Assembly (NCBI GenBank): GCA_022419385.1 | Contig: JAJUBI010000005.1 | Location: 744,001 to 808,000 of the forward strand | Direction: 5' to 3' | DNA from: Paraconiothyrium sp. Pb-2020 | Lineage: Eukaryota > Ascomycota > Dothideomycetes > Pleosporales > Didymosphaeriaceae | Length of the DNA: 64,000 bases | Shown here: piece by piece, positions 52,547 to 63,649 of the stretch | How the letters are laid out: every line of letters begins with the position of its first letter | Numbering within the stretch: the stretch's first letter is position 1 | Position numbers and translations under genes: made by a program | Notes under the pieces: generated by a model | Database searches by the model: none | What the model was told of the DNA's origin: nothing | The model's input: the letters and a program-made list of their open reading frames with translations, nothing else

Positions 52547-54316
52547 CTGGCTTGTCCCTGTCTCGCGTGAGCTAGCTGTTCAGACATCATAGCCTGGTTC
52601 CTCACCATATGCCCCGGTTGTGATCATTGTGCGGAGAGATGCATGGGGGTGGATTGCCACGTTGCGTGCCCGATGGCTTCAACTTTTGTCGCGTCGAGCC
52701 AAGCATGCGCGTGGCGCGCTGGCTGCCCGCCCGCGGGGGATCGTCACGTGAAAGCTAGTCGAGCTTATGTAAACTCCGATTAAGCGAGATCTAGCCGCCG
52801 TGGCTGCGATCTGGGGCATGCCTGCTTGTCGCCACACGCCCCATTTGCGCACTGGTGCGGTGTTTGATTTGATGACGAGGACCAAACACTGCACGGAAAT
52901 GATCTCGATGCGCTGGCAAGGTGTTTTTCCTTAGTCCATTATTGCACTCTGATGATGAGTGTGGGCGAAGCATGTCGCCGAACTTGCGTTGTCGATCTCC
53001 GCACGTCGACCACGGCGGGACACTGCATGGGGGAGCCTATTTGAGATGCCCAGCGGGTCGATCAGTTACGCCTTTTGGTTATCCGCCAGCATGTGCTCGC
53101 CCAACATGGCATTGTTGAACCGGAAATAACGGTGTGATTTTGCGGTTGCTCGCCTGCCCTGCCCTGCCCTGCCCTGCCCTGCTCGCTGGTCAGCCTGTTC
53201 TGGCAGCCCAAACAGAGAAATGTCATGATCATGACCCGTGCATCGGCGCCGTGGGCTTGCCACGCGCAGTCGTTCGGCCCTGGCTCGGTCGGCATGCCTC
53301 GCGCGAGCACACAAACGGTGCCTCGCACGAGCCGATCAGAGAGGATGTGCAAGCTGCCCAGCGTGGCTCAGTCAGGTGTCTTCGTCAGCCGCCGTCTGGA
53401 CTCAAAACACGCAGCACAACGGCGTCGCTGGGAGTGGCTTACCCATGCACGCAGCCGAGCAATCCGGCACGCTAGCCCGGAGATGCTGGCTGCGGAGACG
53501 GTGCGAGGGCCTTGAAATCTCAAATTGTGACGTAGCGAGTAGGCACCGTTATCCGGCGCGTTCATCAGTCATCAGTCACCGCCTCACGTCTGTATCGGCG
53601 CAAAAAACGCACAATGCCTGCATCCGCGGTGGCCTAGCAACGGCCTCTGTCAGTCCCGCTGCGAGTCTGGCCGCAGCATCTGCTGGAGTCCTGACGCGGC
53701 CAGTAGCCCTAGCCGCCCCTGCCAATCCAGCGCGCTCGTTTACAACCCCACACTGCCGCTCTGCGTCATCTGCCTGCGCGACAACCACCTGTGCCCTGGT
53801 TCGCAAAGACCTTTCCAACGGCCCAGTTTCGGCGTCCCGTTAATTGCAGCCCTGGTCATCCGATGAGCGTCCTGCCAGAGGCCCCTCTCGTCGCCAGCTC
53901 ATCACTCTTCTAGCAGGGTCTTCCCGCACGCTTCCGCACCATCGCTGACCGCTGCACCATCTTGCAGCTCCTGCGCTCCATAAACACACTGATAGTACCA
54001 TGTCGCTGGCGCTACTCTGAGTACATTTTGACGTGAGTCCCTGTCTCATTTTGCTAGGCCCCTTTGTTCCGCAAGGAGCGCTGGACTGCAACCCCTTCCC
54101 AAAACATCATCTACCCCAGGACATGGCATTGAAACCGTAGCCAGGATCTCCTTTGTACACCGCTCTGCACCTTGATGAGCTGTCGCACAAAACCCAAAGC
54201 TGCCACCATCATCCACACATGCCCTCTCGTCGTTATAGCTGCTCCTTCGCGCCGTCCTCCATGTTTCGCTGTCCCACTGTTGCTGTCGCCCCCGCTTGAC
54301 ATCACGCTTACCCGTC
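52547..54316. other. Intergenic between divergent genes
   Basis: 1.8 kb between dpb11 (-) and the arrestin gene (+), with a short CCCTG repeat at 53153-53182. Many overlapping frames occur because stops are rare in this GC-rich stretch, but none has protein-family features. Part near 53900-54316 is probably the arrestin leader. Confidence 0.4.
53153..53182 (+). repeat. Pentanucleotide microsatellite (CCTGC)n
   Basis: About six copies of CCTGC/CCCTG in direct repeat, in an intergenic stretch. Confidence 0.9.
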
Positions 54317-56769
54317 ATGACAGCCGCTGGAGAATACCTCCCCATATACACAGACCGCGGACGACTCTCGTACATACCCGACCACCTGCACGATCCAGAC
54401 AGGACACGCCGCCGCCTTTTCCAAGGCCGCAATCGCAGACCTCACCGCATTTACATCGCTCGCGTGGCACCCGACCCGTTACTCTTCAGAAGACAATCCA
54501 CCAGCAAATCCTACATTATCGAAAAGCTGGCAGGCCCACGCGACAACGCCAAACGTTTCCTTCGGTCCTTCATTGATTCGCACTTTGCGAACCCTCCTCC
54601 ACAACCCGCCGTCGGCACGACTCCACGATCATCGACGAGTAGTGCGAGCACCCCCGATTCATCCCCGCCCGCGAGTAGGAGGTGGTCAGTCGCGACAGGC
54701 GAGATGAGGTCTACACCGAGAGGCTCTGTTGGCCTCAGCGCCGCCGGCGGACCTCGGCCTGCATTAGTTGAGAGCCATCGTTCGTCTGCGAGGTCGTCAG
54801 TAAAAAGCATGATGAGCAGCAGCGTGAAAACGCTTGCCGAGGATAAACCTCTGGCGTCTGGAAATGGTGTCAGCGTTGGTGTTACACTTACCGAACCTGT
54901 GCTTTTCCTCCAGGGATTCGAACAGTCTGATTCATCGGATCGTAGCACAGCGATGCTTCGAGGAACACTGAACCTTAAAGTCACGAAACCGACCAAGATC
55001 AAGGCTATCACGCTCAAGTTCCGCGGAAAGGCACTCACCAAGTGGCCCGAAGGTAAGCGCCCAGTTACCGACTACGTAGAACCAATTCTGACATTCCAGG
55101 CATTCCTCCCAAGAAGACTGAGTTCGAAGAAATCGATACCATTATGAGCCATACATGGCCATTCTTCAACGCTCAGTTCCCTACTGCCGAAGCAGGGACC
55201 GGCGCGGATCAAGTCGAACTGTTCAAGGGCTCATCTACGAATCTGCAAGCATCAAGAGGTGGTTCGACTAATTCACCAAATGCATCATCTACGAATCTGA
55301 GTACCAAGGAAGCGAAGCGACTATCTCTGCAGGTGAACCAATCGCGTAGTTTCGGCAAAGGCGAGTCGCCGTCAGGTGGACCCACCGTAGCACAGAAAGG
55401 TTACCGAAGCTTCAACCCTGGGACGTACATGTACAACTTTGAGTTGCCACTCGACAGTCACCTTCCCGAAACAATCGACGTTGAACTAGGCTCCGTCAAG
55501 TATGAGTTGGAGGCGACTATTGAACGCGCAGGAGCCTTCCGTGCCAATCTCGTCGGGATCAAGGAGGTAACCCTCATTCGAGCTCCCGCAGAGGGCTCGC
55601 TGGAGCAGGTCGAACCAATAGCCATCAGCCGAAGCTGGGAAGATCAATTGCACTACGACATTGTCATATCCGGAAAATCATTCCCACTTGGAGCTCAGGT
55701 ACCGATCGCGTTCAAGCTGACACCGCTTGCGAAGGTGCAGTGCCACAGAATAAAGGTATTCGTTACTGAAAACGTTGAATATTTCTGCTCAAACAAGCGG
55801 GTACATCGGATGGAACCCGTCCGGAAAGTGCAGCTATTCAAAAAACGAGCTGATGGTCCGGCAACTAGCACTTTCCCTGGTAGCACGATGCGAATCGTTT
55901 CTGGAGGGGGTGTCCCGTACGACCAGAGAGCGGCTGCCTCACGAGGTGAAGAGGTTACCGTCCAGGATTCGACGAACCTACTGGGTGACTTATCCACTGG
56001 GGACGTCAACATTGGACCGACAGAGATGGAATTCAACGTTCAGTTGCCGAGCTGTCATAACATGAAGGAGAAGGATAAGACCAGCAGGCTGCACTTCGAC
56101 ACAACATATCAGAACATCCAGGTACACCATTGGATCAAGATCGTAATGCGTCTTTCGAAACCGGACCAGAACGACCCAACGAAGAGGCGCCATTTTGAGA
56201 TCTCCATCGACTCGCCATTCCACATTCTCTCATGCCAGGCTACGCAGGCAAATACCGCTCTTCCCGCTTATTCATCCCCCGAATCACCGAACGCAGACCA
56301 ACAAATGCCACAATGTGGGTGTCCTGGTGCGCCGGTGCGCCGTACCTCGCCTCCTTCGATGGTACCCACACTGGGCTCCATGGGACGTTCGCGTGATAAC
56401 TCCGAGGTTTCTATCCCTAGTCCAGGGCTCGCACGGCCTCAGGCAGCGCACATTGGCGGCCCGACGGACGGGCAGGTTCAACGACCCATGCACCTCCTCA
56501 GAGCGCCCTCATTCAATCCACCGCCATTTGAGGAGGAGGAACCCCCGCCACCGCTGGAGACGCCTCCTCCACTTTATGAGACCATTGCTTCACCGACACA
56601 CGGATTGTCGGACTATTTTGCTAGGTTATCAGCATACGACGATGATAGCGAAGGAGAGTCAGGAGATAACGGTGGGCGAAGTCGGGTTGAGATTCCCCTG
56701 ACGCCAGGGAGTCGCGTCCACAGCAGGTCCATGGACGAGCGGCGAACATGGCTACCGGTGGGCAACTGA
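54317..56769 (+). CDS. Arrestin-related trafficking adaptor
   Basis: Exons 54317-55052 and 55100-56769 (47-base intron), 801 residues. Such adaptors bind plasma-membrane transporters and recruit the Rsp5/Nedd4 ubiquitin ligase for endocytosis. The arrestin-N part is seen at T-L-T-E-P-V-L-F-L-Q-G-F and L-R-G-T-L-N-L-K-V-T-K-P-T-K-I-K; the splice gives F-R-G-K-A-L-T-K-W-P-E-G-I-P-P. The arrestin-C part includes Y-D-I-V-I-S-G-K-S-F-P-L-G and I-A-F-K-L-T-P. A PPLY motif (PPxY, the ligase-binding type) lies in the C-terminal Pro-rich region near 56566-56577, and L-P-A-Y near 56262 is a weaker variant. Long Ser/Thr-rich insertions suggest phospho-control. The start at 54317 is the first ATG in frame. 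Confidence 0.92.
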
Positions 56770-58500
56770 TACACAAGATATCTTCATGACGACACGAACC
56801 GGGATGTTAAAAGACGACATGAGTGTGGTCATTGAACGACCTCTGCATCGCATAATGTTTTGTTCCGGTGTTTAGTCTTGGTTCCTGGGCGATTAGGCGT
56901 CAAATATTTCATTTGTTTATCTCCTTTGTTTTGCATCCGGGGTACCCCTGGAGGTATTTGGTCGGTATATCCTAGCACGGTTATGGGCATTGACATTGGG
57001 CTTTCGGAACTTGGGCGCAAAGATATAGATCTTGACCGGTGACAGGGTCTCTGACATGGCAGCTTTAACTGTATCTATTGGGCGCTCGTTATTTTGGTTG
57101 ACGGACAGTGTATCTAGCGCAGCGGGAGTTTGTACATAGCGCTTCGCATGTCGATACTCGTCTTCAATGTTAGACTGTCACAAGGCTTGCTGCTTCTCCG
57201 TTCATGTGCTGTGAGAGTGCGTTCGGTCCACCTGCAGTGTTATGCCCCCGCGACGTCTTCCCAGACTCCACTTGTTTGCGTGCGGCACCCCACGCTGGCG
57301 ACACCAATGCGCGGGCCTGATTCGCAGACGTTGGCATGACGGATCTTCTGGCTGCAGTCGCTGTGCAGTTTGCATGCAGCTCAGCCATCATGTGATGCAA
57401 AGAGACTTCGCGAGCTGTGTGCTCAGCAAAGGTCAGCCAGTCGCATTGGGTGTGCGGCAGCCAACGCGTGAACGTGTACGTCGTTTACGGTTTCCCGCGC
57501 CCGCTAGAGGATTACTTGGCGGTCGTCTCCGCTGTGCCGGCTGGGCATCGCAAGAGATTGACGAGGCTTCAAGCTTCATTCTGGGGAATCTTCGCTGGGC
57601 AAGCTTCGGTATGTGGGACGTAGAGTCGCTGCTTGTAGGTTACTGTTGCCGTGTTCCGGTCGAGCAGTTGCTTGCTTGCCTTGTCTTTCCATGGCGGAGG
57701 CATGTTCCCGCGTGGGGCTGTCGATGTGATCAGCCAAGCGCAAGCCCAGGCGCTCCCAAGACCGTAGACGTGCGCTAGCATAGAAACATGGCTACCATCC
57801 TGTGCTTTCGTCGCCCATTATCTGCTGCAGATTCTGCTCTGCAACATCTCTCCAGCGCGACTTCCGACCTTCAAAGAGCCCAGTTGCACGCATTGGGGTC
57901 CATTGTCCCCTGATTGCGACTATCCAAGGTTCCGCATCTGATAGCTACCAAGCAGAGGAAGAGAAAGGAACCTCGAAACCTTTGGGTCCCAACCTTCCCG
58001 GGACCACTCGTGCCGTAGCCCACTGTAAGCTACACCATCATTCTCCGCCAATCCCACCCTGGCCTTTCGTTGCGCACCTTTCACTGACATGAGCTCGCAC
58101 AGAGTACCGCGGCGACAGCACCACCGGCTCGCACTTTCCGTGTCCACCACCGTACCTATCACCGCCTTCCACCAAAGCACAAAGAGCCTGCACGGCACGT
58201 TTAGGGAGGGCGACTGGGCGATTACATACATGCCTACCGTGAAGGCACCGTTTTTCAACCGCGCGAGCAGCCGAACCTCTGCACCTTCAGAAACCGGCAC
58301 CGACGTCATCTTCTTGCCCCGATAACGCAGTCTGCACTCGTTTGCATTTTCATTATTCACTTTCTCTAGTCTATAAGATCTAGTACACCCACCACACGAG
58401 TGCGACCGCTCCAGCAGTCCGCGCGCCACCCGCCGTTCGTTTGGGCCAAGATTCTGGTTACACATAATATCCAATAGACCTAGCAGATACAGCGCGTCCC
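56770..58500. other. Intergenic, upstream of NHA1
   Basis: 1.7 kb between two plus-strand genes. I see no coding pattern; the last few hundred bases are pyrimidine-rich and probably the NHA1 leader. Frames on both strands here (for example 57242-57778, 57920-58474) show no domain. Confidence 0.4.
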
Positions 58501-61500
58501 ATGGCGTGGGAGCACCTTTCCATAACCAAGCCGCACTTGGTGTACATCATCCTCGGCGGCTTCACCAGCCTGTTCATGTTATGCTCGTCAGTCATCAAAG
58601 AACGGTTGTACATTGGCGAAGCTACCGTCGCAACATTATGCGGTATCATATTCGGCCCGCACGCCGCAGACCTCATAAACCCCCGTGAATGGGGTAACGT
58701 CGACCTGATAACGCTCGAGTTCTCCCGAATTGTCCTCGTTGTACAATGTTTTGCTGTCGGCGTCGAATTGCCCCGCGCATATATGGAGAAGCACTGGAAG
58801 TCGGTCACGCTTCTTTTGATTCCGGTCATGACCTTCGGCTGGCTTATCACGAGCTTGTTCATATGGTGGATGTTTGGAAGCCATCTGAACTGGCTTGACA
58901 GCCTTTGTGTGGCGGCCTGCGTCACCGCTACCGACCCCGTCCTGGCCTCCTCCGTCGTCGGAAAGGGCAAGTTCGCAAAGCGTGTACCCAAACATTTGCG
59001 AGACTTGCTCTCCGCCGAGTCTGGCTGCAATGACGGCATGGCCTTTCCTTTTGTCTACCTGGCCATCTACATCATTCGTTATCACCATCACCCTAACGAG
59101 GTCGCTTTCCATTGGTTCTGTTACACCATTCTATACGAATGTATCTTTGGTGCCGTTTTCGGAGTCTGTGTCGGTTATGCGGCGCGTCGCGCCATTCGAT
59201 ATGCACACGACCGTGACCTAGTCGACCGTGAGAGTTTTCTCGTTTTCTACTTTGTTCTGGCCCTGTTCTGTGCTGGTTCTGGAAGTCTCCTAGGTATGGA
59301 CGATTTACTCATTGGATTTGCCTGCGGAGTTGGCTTTTCGAACGACGGCTGGTTTCTTGAAAAGACGGAAGAGTCGCATGTGTCCAACGTTATCGACTTG
59401 TTGATCAATCTGGCATTCTTTGTGTTTTTCGGGACCATCATCCCGTGGGAGCAATTCAACTCGGACGTTCTCGGTAAAACGCCCTGGCGACTGGTCGTGC
59501 TCGGTCTCCTCGTCCTGTTCTTCCGCCGTTTACCGGTCATGCTTGCGCTCAAGCCTGTGATTCCGGACATCAAGACTTGGCGTGAGGCACTTTTCGCCGG
59601 ACACTTTGGTCCCATCGGAGTCGGCGGTCTCTTTGTTGCTATCTTGGCGAGAGCCGAACTTGAGACGGAAGAAACAACACCTTTAGCTGAAATACCACCA
59701 GCAGGGTTCCCGCACCGCAACGTTATCGAATTGATATGGCCGATCACATGTTTCCTGGTCATTTGCAGTATTCTGGTGCACGGAAGTTCAATAGCGGTTT
59801 TCACACTCGAAAAACACATCAACACTTTGACAATCTCGCTATCGTACACTCAAGCGAACGAAGATGGACCAAGCTGGATGGATCGTCTTCCACGCATCCA
59901 GTCACGCTCAAAATCGTCCATGTCTCTTGGTCGCCGACCTTCCGAGTCCTCGTTTGACGAGAAGGACACCACCGGACCAGGAGGGCTACCGAGTGTTGGA
60001 ATCCCAGGCGCATTCCTGCGACGCCAGAAGGAGGAGGAAGGAGGAAGCCGCGCCAGTTCTTTGCGGCCTTCTGCTCGCCGACGGGGTCGAGGATGGGACA
60101 GTGGACGCGGTCCTGGTGGGCCAGTCTCACAGTCCGCCATCATGCCTAATAGGGGGAACCGTGATCCATATGAAGCTACCTCGCCGTTGCAAGAGAGAGA
60201 CTCAGATACCCTCGCTGTGCCTAGCGACGACTCGGCGGAAGGATCTGCAACCGCTAGAGAGAAGAGGAGGACAATGTCCGAAGAGGAGATATACCAGGAG
60301 GGTGACAAGACAGTGATCGAGGATGAAGAGGGCAACGTACTGGGTGTACGCGAGAGTCGTCCGGACGAGGACTCCAAAGAACGGCTAGAGCATGACAACC
60401 AAGAAGCCGCACGACTTGGAAGAGTAAAGGACGTCGAGCACGGTGTTGCTCAAACTGAACACGGTGGTGCACTGGAAGAAGCACCTGGAAAGGCAGTCAA
60501 TGCAATCGAACACCCCAATAAATGGCGCAAGCGTATGGAAAGCTTTTCGGGCAAGCATCATCACACGGAAGCTGGGCCCGCCGAACCTCCCAAAGCTCAG
60601 AGACCCGAGAAGCGAGGCCCTGCGCTTGCTTATCAGTTTGGCAATACTATCATTGTTGAAGACGAAGACGGTGAGGTGATCAAGAAGTACGACATCCCCG
60701 CTCAACCTAAAGGAGACCGCCCTGGTGTCGATCGGAAGTCTTCGATGGCAGAAACAAGCGGCCGTGCGATGCAGAGCCTTCGCAAGATGGGTACATATGT
60801 GGGTGTCCGGCGCACAAGCAGCATGAGAACGAGGCTTCCACGAAAGGACAAGGAGAGACCGAAGGCAAGAAGAAGAAGCCAACGATTGATGAGGATGACG
60901 ATCGCATCCGTTTCACAGTTACGGCTGGTGGACGACGGGATGAGCAAAGCCGAATTCATCCAGCAAATGTCCAGTATGGAGCCAAAAGCACGTGCCAAGT
61001 TCATCCAAGAGAGCGACGTCCTGAAGGTATCAAACGCGAGGCTCATCAAGATGCGAAGGATGCCACTCGCCGATGGCGCCGCTTCCTCCGCAAAAGTACC
61101 ACCCGTCGTGGGCGAAGAAGGCCAAGCCGAGATTCAGCGCATCGAGTCGCCAGAAGCGAGACAAGAAGAGCGTAAGCGCGGCCCTGAGGGACTCACCCTT
61201 GTCGACAGCGACGACAAAGACATCCCCTTCCACGACGTACGCCAGAATCTTGCAGCATTTTCCATGGACAAAGGCAAAGGTGAAACTGCAGCCCAGCGCC
61301 GTCGCCGCGAGGCGGCTGAGCAATCGGGCTCTCCAGGCGCACACGCTGGTACTGCGTCAGACGTTGACGACGAGGACAATGAAGAGACCCCAGCAGAGAA
61401 AAGACGTCGTATGGCCGCCATTACAAGCTCCCCATCACCGTCCAATACGGCGCGCCGCCCCATCGATCCCACTCAGCCACCGCCCAAATCACACATGGAC

Positions 61501-61800
61501 GAAGGCGAAACCGCAGCTGAGCGCAAGCGTCGTCTCGGTGCGTTGGGTATGGGAAGCGGCGATGAGTCATCTCCCGAGTCGGACTCTGACGCTGAGGAGG
61601 GTGGTGACCCGCTCGAAACAGGGCGCGGTGCGCAAACGGCTCAAGAGCAGGCCGCTGCTCGGAGAACACCAGGCATCCGGTTCGCAGAGCAACCGAGGAT
61701 TCCGACCAAGGACGAGCGAGCACAAGAGGACAAAGACGAGAAGGAGGCGGCGGAGGGTAGCAGGAGGGGCCCGTTGGGGAAGCTGAGGTGGAAGAAGTGA
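58501..61800 (+). CDS. NHA1: Plasma-membrane Na+(K+)/H+ antiporter NHA1 (two compensating frame slips in the tail)
   Basis: Uninterrupted frame, 1099 residues. The protein exports Na+ and K+ against protons and helps set cell volume and pH. The first 440 residues hold about 12 membrane helices: P-H-L-V-Y-I-I-L-G-G-F near the start, G-I-I-F-G-P, the C-V-T-A-T-D-P-V-L-A-S-S-V-V motif and A-E-S-G-C-N-D-G-M-A-F-P-F, which carries the adjacent N-D cation site of the family. A long hydrophilic, charged cytosolic tail follows, as in fungal Nha1. Within the tail, between about 60800 and 60939, the neighbouring frame codes a more family-like sequence (D-D-D-R-I-R-F-T-V-T-A-G-G-R-R), entered by a one-base loss and left by a one-base gain. 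The tail also has three copies of an [GE]-E-T-x-A-x-[QEK]-[RK]-[RK]-R motif. No intron was seen. Confidence 0.93.
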   Translation: MAWEHLSITKPHLVYIILGGFTSLFMLCSSVIKERLYIGEATVATLCGIIFGPHAADLINPREWGNVDLITLEFSRIVLVVQCFAVGVELPRAYMEKHWKSVTLLLIPVMTFGWLITSLFIWWMFGSHLNWLDSLCVAACVTATDPVLASSVVGKGKFAKRVPKHLRDLLSAESGCNDGMAFPFVYLAIYIIRYHHHPNEVAFHWFCYTILYECIFGAVFGVCVGYAARRAIRYAHDRDLVDRESFLVFYFVLALFCAGSGSLLGMDDLLIGFACGVGFSNDGWFLEKTEESHVSNVIDLLINLAFFVFFGTIIPWEQFNSDVLGKTPWRLVVLGLLVLFFRRLPVMLALKPVIPDIKTWREALFAGHFGPIGVGGLFVAILARAELETEETTPLAEIPPAGFPHRNVIELIWPITCFLVICSILVHGSSIAVFTLEKHINTLTISLSYTQANEDGPSWMDRLPRIQSRSKSSMSLGRRPSESSFDEKDTTGPGGLPSVGIPGAFLRRQKEEEGGSRASSLRPSARRRGRGWDSGRGPGGPVSQSAIMPNRGNRDPYEATSPLQERDSDTLAVPSDDSAEGSATAREKRRTMSEEEIYQEGDKTVIEDEEGNVLGVRESRPDEDSKERLEHDNQEAARLGRVKDVEHGVAQTEHGGALEEAPGKAVNAIEHPNKWRKRMESFSGKHHHTEAGPAEPPKAQRPEKRGPALAYQFGNTIIVEDEDGEVIKKYDIPAQPKGDRPGVDRKSSMAETSGRAMQSLRKMGTYVGVRRTSSMRTRLPRKDKERPKARRRSQRLMRMTIASVSQLRLVDDGMSKAEFIQQMSSMEPKARAKFIQESDVLKVSNARLIKMRRMPLADGAASSAKVPPVVGEEGQAEIQRIESPEARQEERKRGPEGLTLVDSDDKDIPFHDVRQNLAAFSMDKGKGETAAQRRRREAAEQSGSPGAHAGTASDVDDEDNEETPAEKRRRMAAITSSPSPSNTARRPIDPTQPPPKSHMDEGETAAERKRRLGALGMGSGDESSPESDSDAEEGGDPLETGRGAQTAQEQAAARRTPGIRFAEQPRIPTKDERAQEDKDEKEAAEGSRRGPLGKLRWKK

Positions 61801-62473
61801 GATCCTGACGTCCATTCCCTGTCTTTCTCGAGCTTTCGGAGTGCGTTGGGCGTTTGATCGTTTTTGACGACGTGGCGATCTACCCCACAATGTCTATCAT
61901 GTTACCAATGCGTATGAGGCGTGGAGTGGCTGCATGCGTACGCATAGCGAAGATGTAGGGTTTCTGATCTCTGGGATTTGTTCATTTCATGCGTTGAAGC
62001 GGTGCATATACCATCGTAGAGATAGAGTAGGGTAGAGCGGTTATGACATTACATACATCGACTCCATGTGGGTAGCCTCCTGCTCTTAATCGTGAGTTAT
62101 TACCTATCGAAAACACGCCAAAATTTTCGATCAATTGTACCATCGCCTCATTACCTTTTACAGCCGCTCTGCGTATGTACCCGATCTTGTGTTAAAAATA
62201 GGGCGAAGGAAATGGTTCACGATTGAACGGTTAATTACAAGGTACATCAAGCAATATGGATGCAGGTGAGAACCCGGATATAGAAGGAACATCACACCCA
62301 GGCATGCAACAACTGCATTGCATTGCATACAATACTACATCGGTTCATACTACAACGTAGCTGCCTTTTGTAGTCATGCTCCCGCTCAGTGCTATAAGAG
62401 ATGGCGGCCGATCAACAAATGGCTTCGGCGACTGGATATACTTCGCTTGTTCAGGGCCCCAAGAGAGATCACG
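61801..62473. other. Intergenic
   Basis: 673 bases: NHA1 3' UTR and promoter of the beta-helix gene. A frame-open stretch from 62318 precedes the ATG at 62474 but is not signal-peptide-like. Confidence 0.5.
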
Positions 62474-63649
62474 ATGTGGTCCCCTCTCCTCCACCGTACT
62501 GCAATTGCATTTCTCACCCTCTGCGCAGTCGCTCAATCAATTCCTAACAATACATGCACCCCGTTAGCCAACGGCTACGAAGCCATTGACGACTCCGGCG
62601 CTATCAACGACGCCCTCAAGCAATGTGGTGACGGCGGTACCATCGTCCTACCAGCCGACCAATACTATAGCCTCTTCACACCAATCGACTTTTCCTACTG
62701 CCGGAACTGTGACTTCCAAATTGAGGGCACACTTATCCTCGCCGCCTCCCAACTCACCTACTACGCAAACAGGCAGCGTTCTGTCTTCACCATCGCCAAC
62801 GCGACGGGCGTGAAAATCCGCAGCGTCACCGGCTCTGGCGTCGTGGACGGGAATGCATACTGGTGGTACCAGCGCACGAATTGGAGTCCGAAGCAGGGCG
62901 GGTATCCATTCGTTTGGATCACAAATTCCTCCTCTGACATCTCCGTCTCGAACCTGCACTTCAAGAACATCCAAGACCGCGTCTTCCGCCTGCAGGGAAA
63001 TAGTTCAAACCTGCACTTCTCCAACCTGAACATCACAGCGGAGGGCATAAACGGCATCTACGCCGGCTTCGACAACTTCGCCTTCGAAATGGGCGCCGTC
63101 ACAAACGTCTCCATCTCAAACGTCGACATCGACTTCCGCGCAGGCCAGAACAACCGCCCCGTAGGCACGTGTCTCTCCTTCGACCACGCCACCGACGGCG
63201 TCGAAGTGCGCAATGTAAACTGCCGCCGCGCCTTCATGGGCGCGCAAATCCAATTCGACACAATGCTCAACTCTGCGCCTTCCTCCGCCACCGCCAACCT
63301 CACCGGCTTCGCGCAGAACATTCTCGTTTCAAACTTCACTTTCGCGGGGGACCATGCTACTGGCGTGGAGAGCTGGTGGACGCTTTCGAAAAAGGTCATC
63401 AGGAATGTCATCTGGGAGTGGGTTACGGTGGAGGAGGGCACAGCTGCGGATTTTGACCCATGCTATGCGAGTCAGAGGAGTACGCAGTATTATCCGAATT
63501 GTTTGAAGCAGGTGAGCTATGATGCAGAGGTGGTTTTTAGGCATTATAGGGGGAAAGTGGGGACGCCGCCGAGTGATCCGAATTGGGGCGAGGTTAATGG
63601 GCTGATGGAGGTGAAGAGTGTGTTTGAAGATTGGGTTGCGGATGCGTAA
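62474..63649 (+). CDS. Secreted GH28-like right-handed beta-helix protein
   Basis: Single exon, 391 residues from the ATG at 62474, which places a clear signal peptide first (L-L-H-R-T-A-I-A-F-L-T-L-C-A-V-A-Q-S). The start A-I-N-D-A-L-K-Q-C-G-D-G-G-T-I-V-L-P is the entry of the pectin-lyase fold in polygalacturonases, and G-S-G-V-V-D-G-N follows as in GH28. About ten N-glycosylation sites fit secretion. However, the catalytic blocks of GH28 (N-T-D, G-D-D, G-H-G, R-I-K) are not visible where expected; in their place are S-N-V-D-I-D-F-R-A-G and C-L-S-F-D-H-A-T. So it is either an unusual glycosidase or a non-enzymatic beta-helix. An upstream start at 62318 would bury the signal peptide. Confidence 0.8.
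   Translation: MWSPLLHRTAIAFLTLCAVAQSIPNNTCTPLANGYEAIDDSGAINDALKQCGDGGTIVLPADQYYSLFTPIDFSYCRNCDFQIEGTLILAASQLTYYANRQRSVFTIANATGVKIRSVTGSGVVDGNAYWWYQRTNWSPKQGGYPFVWITNSSSDISVSNLHFKNIQDRVFRLQGNSSNLHFSNLNITAEGINGIYAGFDNFAFEMGAVTNVSISNVDIDFRAGQNNRPVGTCLSFDHATDGVEVRNVNCRRAFMGAQIQFDTMLNSAPSSATANLTGFAQNILVSNFTFAGDHATGVESWWTLSKKVIRNVIWEWVTVEEGTAADFDPCYASQRSTQYYPNCLKQVSYDAEVVFRHYRGKVGTPPSDPNWGEVNGLMEVKSVFEDWVADA

Noticed and set aside
57242..58474. Frames of 178 (+) and 184 (-) codons between the arrestin gene and NHA1
   Set aside because: No recognisable motifs, no splice continuity, and overlap with the likely NHA1 leader.
62318..62473. Upstream in-frame start for the beta-helix protein
   Set aside because: It would place 52 basic/aromatic residues ahead of a clear signal peptide.
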